49,137 bases of DNA. It comes from an uncultured Bacteroidota bacterium (GTDB lineage: Bacteria > Bacteroidota > Bacteroidia > Bacteroidales > WCHB1-69). The translations under genes and the position numbers were made by a program. Position 1 is the stretch's first letter, and each line of letters starts with the position of its first letter. The notes beneath the pieces were generated by a model. The model did no database searches. It saw only the letters and a program-made list of their open reading frames with translations, and was not told the origin of the DNA. Of the stretch, positions 1 through 7,631 are shown piece after piece. The stretch lies in NCBI GenBank assembly GCA_902802755.1, contig CADCNH010000021.1:1-49137 (forward strand), written 5' to 3'.

Positions 1-98
1 AGATAAATTCAAATCCGTTTCATTCCAAAATCTCTGGAATTGACTGATTTTACTACTATTTCAAAGAACGATATTAATTTTTTAGTGGACAGCAATGA

Positions 99-125
99 TT
101 AACTATTAACTATTAATTCTAACTG
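99..125. repeat. 7-bp tandem array abutting a start codon
   Basis: Units TTAACTA, TTAACTA, TTAATTC and TAACTGG run without a gap into the GTG start at 126. The same type of array, with unit TTAACTG, abuts the ATG at 29836. Read directly from the sequence. It leaves no room for a normal ribosome binding site. Confidence 0.7.
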
Positions 126-539
126 GTGTCAGCTAAAACAACGATAATCAACATATTGCACGCTCTTGTCTTCGGCTTGCTCTTTGTTTGGCAGCTGCCG
201 CAGAATCTGGTGGCGTTGGTTATTCTTTTGTTTTCCAAAACAGAAGGATTGATTGCCTACAGGAATTATTGCTTTGCGCTGAAGACCAAGCTGCCGAAGC
301 AGGCGGGTGGAATATCATTGGGCAGTTTTGCGTTGATAAGTCCTTCCTGTGCTCATGACGATGAAACCGTGCGGCATGAACTGGACGGTCATACGGTGGA
401 CTCCAAGATTTTTGGTCCTTTATATCTTTTGGTTATAGGTTTGCCGTCGATACTGCACTTGTTGTTTTACGACCGCCGCAAGAATTATTATGATTTTTAC
501 ACCGAACGCTGGGCCAACAAACATGCCGGGCTGAAGTGA
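126..539 (+). CDS. Membrane protein with HExxH-like motif (Bacteroidota hypothetical)
   Basis: A 137-aa protein starting at GTG, because an in-frame stop lies six bases upstream. It has an N-terminal membrane segment (about residues 8-36) and a second hydrophobic stretch (about 96-113). Between them sits RHELDGHT, followed by GPLYLLVIGLPS and, near the end, FYTERWANK. From memory, relatives carry HExGH in this place, an HExxH zinc-protease-like core; here one extra residue makes it HExxxH. Metal binding is therefore doubtful. No enzyme activity is claimed. Only a 7-bp repeat array precedes the start, so leader and promoter are unclear. The function is unknown to me. Confidence 0.75.
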   Translation: MSAKTTIINILHALVFGLLFVWQLPQNLVALVILLFSKTEGLIAYRNYCFALKTKLPKQAGGISLGSFALISPSCAHDDETVRHELDGHTVDSKIFGPLYLLVIGLPSILHLLFYDRRKNYYDFYTERWANKHAGLK

Positions 540-588
540 ATTACGTCGAGTCTTACGACGGGTAAATGGTCTGCAAGGGAAGACTGCT

Positions 589-1302
589 CTATCTCATCCA
601 CCCTTCAACGCGATATATCTTTTCTACAAGTTTTTTCTCTTTTCCAGTGGCTTTGTCATAATGCCATACTTCTATGCGAGCAGCGTAATAATCTTCCCAG
701 TCTCCTTCATAAATGGTGAATTCTTTTTTGTCCACGAGTTTTGAGAATGAATAAGTGGAATCAATGATTTTAGTGCTTCTGTCTTTCAATCTATCCTCTG
801 ACAATGGAATATTATTTGAAACTTCATAACAACGCAGAAAAATTTCTCCTGCGGGCAAAGCATAATAATAAAAGTCATATTTGTAAATGCCACCTTGAAA
901 AGAATTCCACACCTGAAGAAACGACTCAGTATTCAAGCTATCTATCTCCACAACATTTTGGTCATCTTCTTCATGCGGCAGGTGATAATTCAATCCTTCG
1001 GGAATACTGTGCTTGCTACCAAAACCATCAGGACTAAACATGGCGGCAAATGTGAGAGCGAAACCGAGAATGATAACTATCAAGATAGAAACTATTGTTG
1101 AAATAATGAATTTCCACCATTGTTTGTTCACTATCAACACAACCCATGATATGACAATGAATACTATTGTTAGCACCAGTAGTACACCTACGATATCCTC
1201 AAAAAAAGTAGGAGCTTTGGTAAATAACCATAATAAGGTTAGCATTAGAATGGCTAACATAAGTGGTAGTATATACCAATATTTCAAAATGATTTTTTTC
1301 AT
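589..1302 (-). CDS. Hypothetical membrane protein, three TM segments
   Basis: A 237-aa protein starting MKKIILKYW. Three hydrophobic helices lie at about residues 10-28, 36-58 and 64-90, followed by a roughly 145-residue soluble C-terminal domain rich in Tyr and acidic residues. I recognise no catalytic motif and no family. It has its own promoter, diverging from the M28 peptidase gene, and no obvious operon partner. The coding sequence is AT-richer than the peptidase gene next to it. It is probably an inner-membrane protein with an exposed C-terminal domain. The start is supported by the -7 box 32 bases upstream. Confidence 0.75.
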   Translation of the reverse strand: MKKIILKYWYILPLMLAILMLTLLWLFTKAPTFFEDIVGVLLVLTIVFIVISWVVLIVNKQWWKFIISTIVSILIVIILGFALTFAAMFSPDGFGSKHSIPEGLNYHLPHEEDDQNVVEIDSLNTESFLQVWNSFQGGIYKYDFYYYALPAGEIFLRCYEVSNNIPLSEDRLKDRSTKIIDSTYSFSKLVDKKEFTIYEGDWEDYYAARIEVWHYDKATGKEKKLVEKIYRVEGWMR

Positions 1303-1333
1303 TTGTCGATGGGTTAGCTGATAATTTTAATTG

Positions 1334-1341
1334 CAAAGATA
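1334..1341 (-). promoter_or_regulatory. -7 box of the 589-1302 gene
   Basis: The minus strand reads TATCTTTG, a match to the Bacteroidota consensus TAnnTTTG, about 32 bases before the ATG at 1302. It diverges from the promoter at 1408. No clear -33 element was identified. Confidence 0.6.
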
Positions 1342-1407
1342 CAAAATAACAACGTAATTTCCGAGTCTTTATTCTGTTCTTAAAGACCAAATATCAGAGA
1401 AAGGTTG

Positions 1408-1415
1408 TATTTTTG
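1408..1415 (+). promoter_or_regulatory. -7 box of the M28 peptidase gene
   Basis: TATTTTTG matches TAnnTTTG and predicts transcription starting near 1420, about 23 bases before ATG 1443. It also argues against any start at 1413, which would lie inside the promoter. Confidence 0.6.
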
Positions 1416-1442
1416 CAACCAGAATTAAATGCTATTGAAATG

Positions 1443-2711
1443 ATGAAAAAACTGATAATTTTTGTGCTGGCCTTTGTGCTGGTGGCATTTTTCGGAACCT
1501 CTCTGCAAGCACAGGATTTAGCCTATTACAAACAGATTGTCAAGGAGTTGAGCTCCGCAAAATACCAAGGCAGAGGCTATGCCAAGGGCGGTGCCAACAA
1601 GGCGGGAAAATACCTGCAAAAGGAGTTCGCCAAGGCCGGCGTGGACGAGGTGGTATGCCAACCGTTTACCATCGATATCAATACTTTTCCGGGCAAGATG
1701 GAACTTTCTGCGGATGGTCGCAAGCTGACCCCGGGCGTGGACTTCTCCATGCGTGAGTACTCTCCTGGTGTGCATGGCGAATTTCCTGTGTATCATGTGG
1801 ATACTTTGAATTATGACCCGGAGAAGATGTTTGCCGACTTAGCCAAACCTGAATATGCCAACTGTCTTGTGGTTTGTGAGTTCTGGTTCGCTTACAATCA
1901 TGGAAAGGACTTCTCCCGCTTGCAGAAGGCTGGCGGCTGCACCAATGCGGGACTCATCCAAACCTGGACTTATCCTATCAAGTTTTACAAGGCTTACGGC
2001 CATAGGGTAGTGGAGAAACCCATTATCTGGATGACGCCCGAAGCTGTCGAAGGCATTAAAACGGTGCGTGCCGATATCGACAACAAGTTCCTGAAAGATT
2101 ATGAGCTTTTCAATGTGATTGCCAAGGTAGAAGGCCGGAGACACGACAGCTGCTATGTTTTTACGGCGCATTATGACCACCTCGGCAATCTTGGCAAGAA
2201 AGTGTTTTATGCTGGTGCTAACGACAATGCCTCAGGTACTGCGGCCATTGTGACCTTAGCCAAGTATTATGCCCAGAACCGTCCCGAATACGACATGTAT
2301 TTCATTGCTTTTTCAGGTGAGGATGCCAATCTGCGTGGCTCGGAGTATTATGCGGAGCATCCCATTGTGCCCTTGTCTCAAATCAAGTATTTGTTCAACA
2401 TCGACATGATTGGCGACAACAATCCTGTGCAGTACTGCGAGGTGAGCAATGAGGGTATGCGTGGTTATGCCCTGTTTGAGGAACTTAACAACGGGAAGCA
2501 TTATTTCAAGAGCTTAAACCGTGGTGAATTGGCGGGCAACAGCGACCACTATCCCTTTGCCGTTCGCCATGTGCCATGCATCTTCCTCGAGAACGAGGAG
2601 GGCGATGCCTTCAAGTATTATCACACCATCTTCGACACCTACGACAACTTCCTCATCGACGCCTACGAGCCGATTTTCAAAATGGTGAGGGATTTTGTGG
2701 AGGAGTACTAG
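1443..2711 (+). CDS. Secreted M28 family zinc peptidase
   Basis: About 422 aa. Starts at ATG 1443 (MKKLIIF); ATG 1440 directly before it is the alternative. The signal peptide ends around SLQAQ. The M28 metal ligands and catalytic acid appear in order: HYDHLG (about residue 242), GANDNASG (about 258), SGEDANLRGSEY (about 290), NIDMIGDN (about 319) and NSDHYPF (about 366). These bind two zinc ions in aminopeptidases of this family. A roughly 200-residue N-terminal part could hold a protease-associated insert. It likely trims peptides in the periplasm or at the surface. It is monocistronic, and its stop overlaps the stop of the convergent thioesterase gene within one CTAG. Confidence 0.9.
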   Translation: MKKLIIFVLAFVLVAFFGTSLQAQDLAYYKQIVKELSSAKYQGRGYAKGGANKAGKYLQKEFAKAGVDEVVCQPFTIDINTFPGKMELSADGRKLTPGVDFSMREYSPGVHGEFPVYHVDTLNYDPEKMFADLAKPEYANCLVVCEFWFAYNHGKDFSRLQKAGGCTNAGLIQTWTYPIKFYKAYGHRVVEKPIIWMTPEAVEGIKTVRADIDNKFLKDYELFNVIAKVEGRRHDSCYVFTAHYDHLGNLGKKVFYAGANDNASGTAAIVTLAKYYAQNRPEYDMYFIAFSGEDANLRGSEYYAEHPIVPLSQIKYLFNIDMIGDNNPVQYCEVSNEGMRGYALFEELNNGKHYFKSLNRGELAGNSDHYPFAVRHVPCIFLENEEGDAFKYYHTIFDTYDNFLIDAYEPIFKMVRDFVEEY

Positions 2712-3094
2712 ACTAGCTTTGCCATAAACTTTGCACTCTCCACCACGAAGCGTTCGTGGATGCCTTCACCAATGAGATTTTCACCTTCAAAGCACTGAAC
2801 TTTGAATACCAAGCGGCGGCGGTCCACCTCGGTGAGTTCGGCTTCGCAGCGGATGGTGGCACCCACGGGACTTGCTTTCAAATGCTTGATGTTAACCGCA
2901 ATGCCGACGGTGGTGTTACCTTCGCCTATTTTGTCGCGCACGCTCATGAGGCAGGTTTTCTCCATCAGGGCAATCATGGCGGGGGTGGCAAACACCTCCA
3001 ATGCGCCGGAGCCATACACTGCGGCGGTGTCTTTATGCTCCACCACCAGCGTTTCGCAGTGGCGGAGTCCTTTTAATGTGTCAAATGTAGTCAT
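2708..3094 (-). CDS. Hot-dog thioesterase, FlK-like
   Basis: A 128-aa single-domain protein. The pattern SGALEVFATPAMIALME, then GEGNTTVGIAVNIKHL, then GATIRCEAELTEVDRRRLVFKV, is that of the fluoroacetyl-CoA-thioesterase-like hot-dog family, which hydrolyses small acyl-CoA thioesters. The FATPAMIALME helix is the usual family signature and carries the conserved Glu. Its real substrate cannot be read from sequence; a housekeeping or propionyl-type acyl-CoA is more likely than fluoroacetyl-CoA. It follows the 3112-3522 gene by 17 bases on the same strand, so the two are probably co-transcribed. Its TAG stop shares a CTAG with the stop of the convergent M28 gene. Confidence 0.85.
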   Translation of the reverse strand: MTTFDTLKGLRHCETLVVEHKDTAAVYGSGALEVFATPAMIALMEKTCLMSVRDKIGEGNTTVGIAVNIKHLKASPVGATIRCEAELTEVDRRRLVFKVQCFEGENLIGEGIHERFVVESAKFMAKLV

Positions 3095-3111
3095 ATTTGA
3101 TAATAATACGT

Positions 3112-3522
3112 CTATTCATCCATAATCATAATGATAGGAACTGTCTTGTCTATTCCGCTTTTCGCTGGGTATCGATATATTCCCACTTGCCTAAAGCACT
3201 TTCCTTTTGGTAAGGTAATAATCTGTTCATCATAATAGGGAGTTCCTTCCTCATTATATAAAAGCACGTGCAGTCCAAGGTATACTGAATGTCCGTCACC
3301 TTTTCCTTCAGCTAAAGCTGTGCCATCATCCAATGCTTGAAAAACTTTAAAACTAGTTTCATCGATTATTTCTCCAGGTGTTTCAAAAAAAGACATTCCG
3401 TTTGACATCGTAATACCCGGGTCGTTTTTAGCCTTTATTATTGCGCCAAGAACAAATAGTACGATAATTGTAATTACAATGCCCGAAAGCATACCTAAAA
3501 AATATACCCAAATCTTTTTCAT
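3112..3522 (-). CDS. Membrane-anchored hypothetical protein
   Basis: A 136-aa protein with one N-terminal membrane helix (about residues 5-28) and a soluble domain beginning around NDPGITMSNG. Conserved-looking stretches are SFKVFQALDDGTALAEGK and EQIITLPKGKCFRQVGIYRY. I recall similar small Bacteroidales proteins annotated only as hypothetical, and I can assign no function. The fold may be a small beta-barrel (OB-like), judging from the alternating strands; that is inference. It is the first gene of a two-gene unit with the hot-dog thioesterase. A good -7 box lies at 3559-3566. Confidence 0.75.
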   Translation of the reverse strand: MKKIWVYFLGMLSGIVITIIVLFVLGAIIKAKNDPGITMSNGMSFFETPGEIIDETSFKVFQALDDGTALAEGKGDGHSVYLGLHVLLYNEEGTPYYDEQIITLPKGKCFRQVGIYRYPAKSGIDKTVPIIMIMDE

Positions 3523-3558
3523 ATGACATTTAGTTTATATGCACAAATATTGTTTTGG

Positions 3559-3566
3559 CAAAAGTA
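3559..3566 (-). promoter_or_regulatory. -7 box of the 3522-2708 unit
   Basis: The minus strand reads TACTTTTG, fitting TAnnTTTG, about 37 bases before ATG 3522. It is divergent from a second -7 box at 3641-3648. Confidence 0.6.
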
Positions 3567-3640
3567 ATATTTTTTTTCAAAACAGATTTATTCAAATTGT
3601 AAAAAAACTGATATTGGATTTTTGTATTGAAAAGTTTTTG

Positions 3641-3648
3641 TACTTTTG
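3641..3648 (+). promoter_or_regulatory. -7 box of the 3805 gene
   Basis: TACTTTTG fits TAnnTTTG. A TTTG at 3621-3624 could be the -33 element, although the spacing (16 bases) is short. The predicted start near 3653 leaves an unusually long leader of about 150 bases before ATG 3805. Confidence 0.55.
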
Positions 3649-3652
3649 CCGT

Positions 3653-3759
3653 CGGTTTTAGTGGTTACGCCTGCTGCCCGTGCGAAGATTTTATCATACC
3701 ACTAGTGATTTTAAATGTTTAACCGAAGTGTCAAGGTTTTTGTCACTATAGGTACGGGC
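3653..3759 (+). ncRNA. Possible structured leader with pseudoknot
   Basis: Nested complementary arms lie in the long leader: CGGTT (3653-3657) with AACCG (3720-3724), and inside it TAGTGGT (3659-3665) with ACCACTA (3698-3704). The loop of that hairpin holds GCCCGT (3676-3681), which is complementary to ACGGGC (3754-3759) outside it, giving an H-type pseudoknot. A further short stem, AGTG/CACT, lies at 3727-3747. I cannot match it to a riboswitch or ribozyme class I know. All pairings are read by eye. Confidence 0.35.
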
Positions 3760-3804
3760 TAAATTAATTGATAAAAACTCTGGCACATAAAAGTTTAAAC
3801 GTTT

Positions 3805-4569
3805 ATGCAACACATTGAGTATTTTAAGCTTCAAGCAAAGAATCTTTTAAAAGATTACAAAACTCGTTATTTTAACCTCGAAGAAGGTTTTTACGAGTAC
3901 CGCCCAATTTTTTTTGACATTACAAGTGTTTTTCTTGATTTGGAACTGAACGATGACAAATCATCTTTTAGTTTCACGTTAATGAATGCTCAACATGTCA
4001 TTGCACAGCTTGCTGGTTTTTTAAATTGGAGTGCTTTATTAAAGGCAACTTCAGCAGAATTAGAACTTGCGCATCTTTTGTTTGACAATGCCCATAAAAT
4101 AAGTCTTGAAGAATGGGAATTGTATATTGTGGATGGTGAAAGAATGAACCATACTGTGTTTAATAATGAAACTAAACTTGATATTTTTAAACAAGTATTT
4201 TTGAGCTGCGACAAACATCGTAGTGATGATATTCCTTATCGATTAGATTTGATTGAAAAATGGAAATCTACGCCAGCTGATTTGACTGTCAATGGAGATA
4301 TAGATTTTCAAAATAATTACATAGAACTTAACGAACAAGAAAAAATGGTCGCTATTAAGGACCATCAAAAAAATGGATTTGGATTTTCACTTGAAGAAAC
4401 TGTGGAATGTCTGCATTGTGGAGATCGTTATAAATATCGGGATGTCAAAGCTATTAGGATGAGCCCACAATATCGTAGTGATTTTGATCAAATTGTTTGC
4501 AAAAATTATCCACAATGCAATGGAAGCATCATTGATTTGATGCCATTAGAAAGCGGAGATAAAGAATGA
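3805..4569 (+). CDS. Uncharacterised protein with C-terminal zinc-ribbon
   Basis: A 254-aa protein. The N-terminal half (about 1-90) begins with KLQAKNLLKDYKTR and holds FSFTLMNAQHVIAQLAGFLNW, a pattern I have seen in widespread bacterial hypothetical proteins. The C-terminus has a treble-clef-like zinc site: CLHCGDRYKYRDV (about 203), then VCKNYPQCNGS (about 233), that is CxxC plus Cx5C. There is no signal peptide, so it is cytoplasmic. The gene is much more AT-rich than the enzymes around it, which suggests transfer. It stands alone between a structured leader and a strong hairpin terminator. Nucleic-acid or protein binding is plausible for the zinc site but not shown. Confidence 0.75.
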   Translation: MQHIEYFKLQAKNLLKDYKTRYFNLEEGFYEYRPIFFDITSVFLDLELNDDKSSFSFTLMNAQHVIAQLAGFLNWSALLKATSAELELAHLLFDNAHKISLEEWELYIVDGERMNHTVFNNETKLDIFKQVFLSCDKHRSDDIPYRLDLIEKWKSTPADLTVNGDIDFQNNYIELNEQEKMVAIKDHQKNGFGFSLEETVECLHCGDRYKYRDVKAIRMSPQYRSDFDQIVCKNYPQCNGSIIDLMPLESGDKE

Positions 4570-4589
4570 AAGCATAACTTTTGGCGTAG

Positions 4590-4629
4590 ATTGGCGAGTT
4601 TGGTGGGAGCACTCCAGGAACTCGCCAAT
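4590..4629 (+). terminator. Rho-independent terminator of the 3805 gene
   Basis: An 11-bp perfect stem, ATTGGCGAGTT (4590-4600) with AACTCGCCAAT (4619-4629), with an inner GGAG/CTCC pair and followed by TTTC. It starts 20 bases after the TGA. Confidence 0.75.
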
Positions 4630-4675
4630 TTTCTAGCCATTTATATGGTATAATCCCAAGTCAAAGACTTAAAAA

Positions 4676-5209
4676 TCACACCGTCTGCCCCAGAGCCTCA
4701 GCCTCTTCCAGCACTTTCGTGCCCCGAACGCCACCTTTCTCCTTCGCGCCGCGCACGAGCACATGGCCCATGTCTTCAATGTGGAAATAATTAATACAAA
4801 GTTGGTACTGCTTGAGGATGCTGTCGAACAGCTCGGGCAGGGAGGCGGCGCCGACTAAAAGCAGTGCGGCCTTCCGGATGTGGAAGGTGTCGCGGATGGG
4901 ATTGTGGCAGCGGTCGATGACGGCCTTCAGCTGTGCACTCAAGCCGTAGAAATAGACCGGTGAGGCGATGACGAGCATGTCGGCATTCGCTAACTTGCTG
5001 TATATAACGTACATGTCGTCCTTTTGCACGCACGTATTACTCTCGTTCGTGAAGCACGCGTTGCACCCCATACACGGATGCACCGTGTAATCATGCACCG
5101 AAACGACCTCAACATGGTGTTTTTCTGAAGCACCTTTGCAAAAGGCTTCTACTAACAGGTCTGTGTTACCATTTTTGCGCGGGCTGCCGGATAATATCAA
5201 GATGTTCAT
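4676..5209 (-). CDS. NADPH-dependent FMN reductase / iron-sulfur-flavoprotein-like
   Basis: A 177-aa flavodoxin-fold protein starting MNILILSGSPRKNGNT, the FMN-phosphate loop of this family. CMGCNACF (about 48-55), with a further Cys soon after, resembles the compact Cys cluster of iron-sulfur flavoproteins. ASPVYFYGLSAQLKAVIDR is the second flavin-contact motif. It likely moves electrons from NAD(P)H or ferredoxin to small acceptors. I chose ATG 5209 because it begins the conserved strand; an extension to 5257 would overlap the upstream gene's end. It follows the 5229-5567 gene by 19 bases. The coding sequence is clearly GC-richer than that partner. Confidence 0.85.
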   Translation of the reverse strand: MNILILSGSPRKNGNTDLLVEAFCKGASEKHHVEVVSVHDYTVHPCMGCNACFTNESNTCVQKDDMYVIYSKLANADMLVIASPVYFYGLSAQLKAVIDRCHNPIRDTFHIRKAALLLVGAASLPELFDSILKQYQLCINYFHIEDMGHVLVRGAKEKGGVRGTKVLEEAEALGQTV

Positions 5210-5228
5210 TGGGGTTTCTTTTATAAAA

Positions 5229-5567
5229 TTACAGTAATTGAATAGCTTCGTCAACAAGGGAGATCAAATCTTGCCATTTTTTTGTTCGTCCCATCAAACA
5301 CTCCGTTGTCAATTCTCCGCAGTCTTCTATTTCAAAAAATAGAGCTCGAATTTTTCTACTTAAATCATATTGCTTTTCGTTTATAAGATGGTTGTCAAGG
5401 AGCCTGTTCAGAGAACTATCATGTAAAAAACTGGTAGCACCGATATTAAAATCCTCAAAAACCATCATCTCAATAAGATCAACAGGATAATTGAATATAT
5501 GGCTGCCACATTGACGTAAAGTGTCCTCATACAATTCATACAACTCTTCAGGAGATATTTCTTTCAT
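5229..5567 (-). CDS. Small acidic hypothetical protein
   Basis: A 112-aa protein, cytoplasmic and mostly helical by eye, rich in Glu, Asp and Leu. It starts MKEISPEELYELYEDTLRQ and ends in KKWQDLISLVDEAIQLL. There are no Cys-pair motifs, membrane segments or catalytic signature, and I do not recognise the family. Size, acidity and isolation would fit an immunity-like or antitoxin-like protein, but no toxin partner is visible, so this is speculation. It lies 19 bases before the flavoprotein gene on the same strand, while 99 bases separate it from the gene upstream. It is AT-rich compared with the flavoprotein gene. Confidence 0.65.
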   Translation of the reverse strand: MKEISPEELYELYEDTLRQCGSHIFNYPVDLIEMMVFEDFNIGATSFLHDSSLNRLLDNHLINEKQYDLSRKIRALFFEIEDCGELTTECLMGRTKKWQDLISLVDEAIQLL

Positions 5568-5666
5568 AAAATAAAGTTTTAAAGTTTTCTTTTGTTATTT
5601 ATTAATTTGTCATCTGAAAAAGGAAATAGTCTTCTTCAAACACTTTTATTTTCACATACGATATGA

Positions 5667-6347
5667 TCATTCAACGCTCACCCTCACAAATACCATGCTA
5701 CTCCTGCCGGCATGGAGTTCCTCGCATTTCACAAAGAGTTCTCCTATATTTGAATAGCAGTACTCTAAAATATGAAGATCCATTTGAAGGTCTATTATAG
5801 GATCCCATTGGTCTATTAGTTCAGGGATCGGCTTGCTCGATTCCCAACGGTAGAGGTACAACCCTGGCGGTATGCCCAAGTGGTCTATTCTCTGCGTGGC
5901 AATCTGGCGGATGCAGCAATCGGCTACCATCAGACCACCGTCTATGGCGCCCAAAGGACGAAAAAGTGAGTCGATGAATGCTGTTTTTGTATCCACTGGT
6001 GCTTTTAGCCCCTTGTTTATCACTCTGAATTCCACAATGTAGGCGGCTTGAGCATGTTGACAAGGCTTTTTCGTCCATTCAAGGTCGAAATCCGCTTCGT
6101 TAAAACCTTCGGCCACGAAATAATGCTGATGCAACACGCTGTCGATTTGCCTGCTTTCGGTTTGTGAAAGATCAGCCGGCGTGAAGTCCGCACAAGAACA
6201 GAGAAGCTGACTTTGCAAAGCCTGATTGTAGTCTTCCTCTGTACATCTCACCGATTTCACTTGCGCATTTGAGAACACAGCAGTCAGTATTGCGAAAGAG
6301 AACAGTATCGCTTTTTTCATTACTGATGTTTGGGGATGTTTCATCAT
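5667..6347 (-). CDS. Exported hypothetical protein
   Basis: A 226-aa protein with a signal peptide (KKAILFSFAILTAVFSNAQ). Two starts are possible: ATG 6347, which overlaps the upstream stop as ATGA and suggests translational coupling, or ATG 6320 (MKKAIL), which gives a more typical signal peptide. The mature part has seven or so Cys, including CSCADF near the start and DCCIRQ in the middle, so disulfides are possible in the periplasm. I know no family for it. It sits last in a leftward unit with the P-loop kinase and the CAT-like enzyme. Confidence 0.7.
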   Translation of the reverse strand: MMKHPQTSVMKKAILFSFAILTAVFSNAQVKSVRCTEEDYNQALQSQLLCSCADFTPADLSQTESRQIDSVLHQHYFVAEGFNEADFDLEWTKKPCQHAQAAYIVEFRVINKGLKAPVDTKTAFIDSLFRPLGAIDGGLMVADCCIRQIATQRIDHLGIPPGLYLYRWESSKPIPELIDQWDPIIDLQMDLHILEYCYSNIGELFVKCEELHAGRSSMVFVRVSVE

Positions 6348-6883
6348 AATGATAGTAGTTCGTCTATCGTTTGATTATAGTCCGAGTCGATTAGCATAAT
6401 CCGCTCGCCATTTTTCCGGCAGCCTTCCATATAGGCGTGATTGTCTTTTTTAAGGGTGTCAATCGTGCAGCAAGTGTCGTCCAATCTCTCCTCAATCACA
6501 GAGCTGTTTGCCTTTATTTCCGAGAAATGAGTCTCGATATAATCGTCGGTCATGGCAAGGCAGACATACTGGATGGAAGGCAAATAGGTCTCCTCAAAGT
6601 CTTTTCGCCAATCAAAGGGAATATAGCAGCCCTCCACGATGAGGTTCTGTCTGTTCTCGATTGCAGTCTTTACCATCTCCCGGACAATCGGCCACAGATA
6701 TTCCGTAAGCGCATCATCGTCCTCTGGTGTCAGATCCGTTTTGCCACTACGGATCAGTCCCATCTTCAGATGGTCGATGGAGAGATAGGGATAGCCGTAT
6801 CTTTCCAGCATCTTCTGCGCCAGCCGCGTTTTTCCCGTGTGCGACGCGCCTGTGATCAGTATTATCGTGGGGTTGTTTTTCAT
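6344..6883 (-). CDS. P-loop kinase-like ATPase (AAA_33/zeta type)
   Basis: About 179 aa from ATG 6883 (MKNNPTIILITGASHTGKT). The Walker A motif GASHTGKT lies at residues 12-19. An acidic strand end, LSIDHL (about 35), and LIVEGCYIP (about 83) match the second strand of small-molecule or nucleotide kinases. It likely phosphorylates a small metabolite; the substrate cannot be read. The longer reading to 6934 runs into the CAT-like gene end and lacks family similarity. It lies 37 bases after that gene, and its TGA overlaps the next gene's ATG. Confidence 0.8.
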   Translation of the reverse strand: MKNNPTIILITGASHTGKTRLAQKMLERYGYPYLSIDHLKMGLIRSGKTDLTPEDDDALTEYLWPIVREMVKTAIENRQNLIVEGCYIPFDWRKDFEETYLPSIQYVCLAMTDDYIETHFSEIKANSSVIEERLDDTCCTIDTLKKDNHAYMEGCRKNGERIMLIDSDYNQTIDELLSL

Positions 6884-6920
6884 TTGACAGTAACGGTTAC
6901 AATTGCAAAAACACAATGAC

Positions 6921-7541
6921 TCATTGCAAAGCAATGATGGTTTGCTGCAACCTCTCCAAAAACCGTGCCGCGTCGCCGCCGTCCATCTGCACGTGGTGGA
7001 ACTGGAACGAAACGGGCAACAGCGTCTTGAACCAGCTTTTGCGGTACTTGCCCCACATCACCATCGGGTTGAGGAACTTGTCGGTGTATTGGTTGACGAT
7101 GCAGTCGAGCTCGGTCTGGATCATCGCGGAGGTGCCGACAATCATATACCCGTCGAGGAAACTGCTCTGGCACTCCTCCGCCACTTTGGAGGTCAGCTCC
7201 ATGTAGTCGCAGTTGAATTGCTGGAGGTCTTCCGTATAGGGAATGTCGCAGGAGTTGATGCCGCCCTTGCGGTTGCGCACCACCACGTTGACGGCGATTT
7301 TGTCGTACTGGTACAGTTTTCCGTCCTCTGGCAGCAAATGCAGCTCTTCCGTCTTGTTGGCCGCCTTGCCGATACACCAGCACATCAGCGTGTTGAACTT
7401 TATGCCATTTTTTTTGCTGATTTTCACCAGTTTGCTAACATCCATTGTTTTTACCAATGTCACCATCGGCATGGGTGCAGTCATCCACATCTTGAAGGCA
7501 TACGCTCTCGGGGTTTCTTCGGGGTTGGTTTCTTGTTTCAT
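6921..7541 (-). CDS. Chloramphenicol-acetyltransferase-like acyltransferase
   Basis: A 206-aa protein of usual CAT length. FNTLMCWCIGKAANK (about 49-63) and the C-terminal FQFHHVQMDGGDAARFL (about 179) are CAT-fold signatures. The second His of HHVQMDG aligns with the catalytic His of HHxxxDG. The family uses acetyl-CoA. Many Bacteroidota members sit far from true resistance CATs, so antibiotic acetylation should not be assumed. First gene of a unit with the P-loop kinase and the exported protein. A -7 box and a palindromic motif lie just upstream. Confidence 0.85.
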   Translation of the reverse strand: MKQETNPEETPRAYAFKMWMTAPMPMVTLVKTMDVSKLVKISKKNGIKFNTLMCWCIGKAANKTEELHLLPEDGKLYQYDKIAVNVVVRNRKGGINSCDIPYTEDLQQFNCDYMELTSKVAEECQSSFLDGYMIVGTSAMIQTELDCIVNQYTDKFLNPMVMWGKYRKSWFKTLLPVSFQFHHVQMDGGDAARFLERLQQTIIALQ

Positions 7542-7564
7542 TTTGGGGGTTTAGATTGAAGAGG

Positions 7565-7609
7565 CAAAAGTACGAAAAATGTTGCGTTAATTGTTGCATT
7601 GGTAACGCA
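7565..7609 (-). promoter_or_regulatory. -7 box and palindromic operator-like motif before the CAT-like gene
   Basis: The minus strand has TACTTTTG (7565-7572). Just upstream lies TTGCGTTA (7583-7590 on +) with its inverse TAACGCAA (7602-7609), and TTGTTGCAT between. The 12-mer TTAACGCAACAT (minus) also occurs upstream of the DUF4846 gene promoter at 8641-8652. Confidence 0.45.
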
Positions 7610-7631
7610 ATATATTGAACGCCCCGTACTC

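Noticed and set aside
7..102. Open frame of about 31 codons at the left edge
   Set aside because: It has no start codon, follows an in-frame TAA at 4-6, and I see no family match; perhaps the end of a frameshifted gene, not supported.
3653..3759. Leader as tRNA, tmRNA or a known ribozyme
   Set aside because: No cloverleaf, no tmRNA tag frame and no hammerhead or HDV-type core could be found.
5229..5567. Small acidic protein as an antitoxin
   Set aside because: No toxin-like partner lies next to it; size and charge alone are not enough.
6921..7541. CAT-like gene as an antibiotic resistance determinant
   Set aside because: The fold fits, but neighbours are unrelated and no mobile element surrounds it; a resistance role cannot be inferred.
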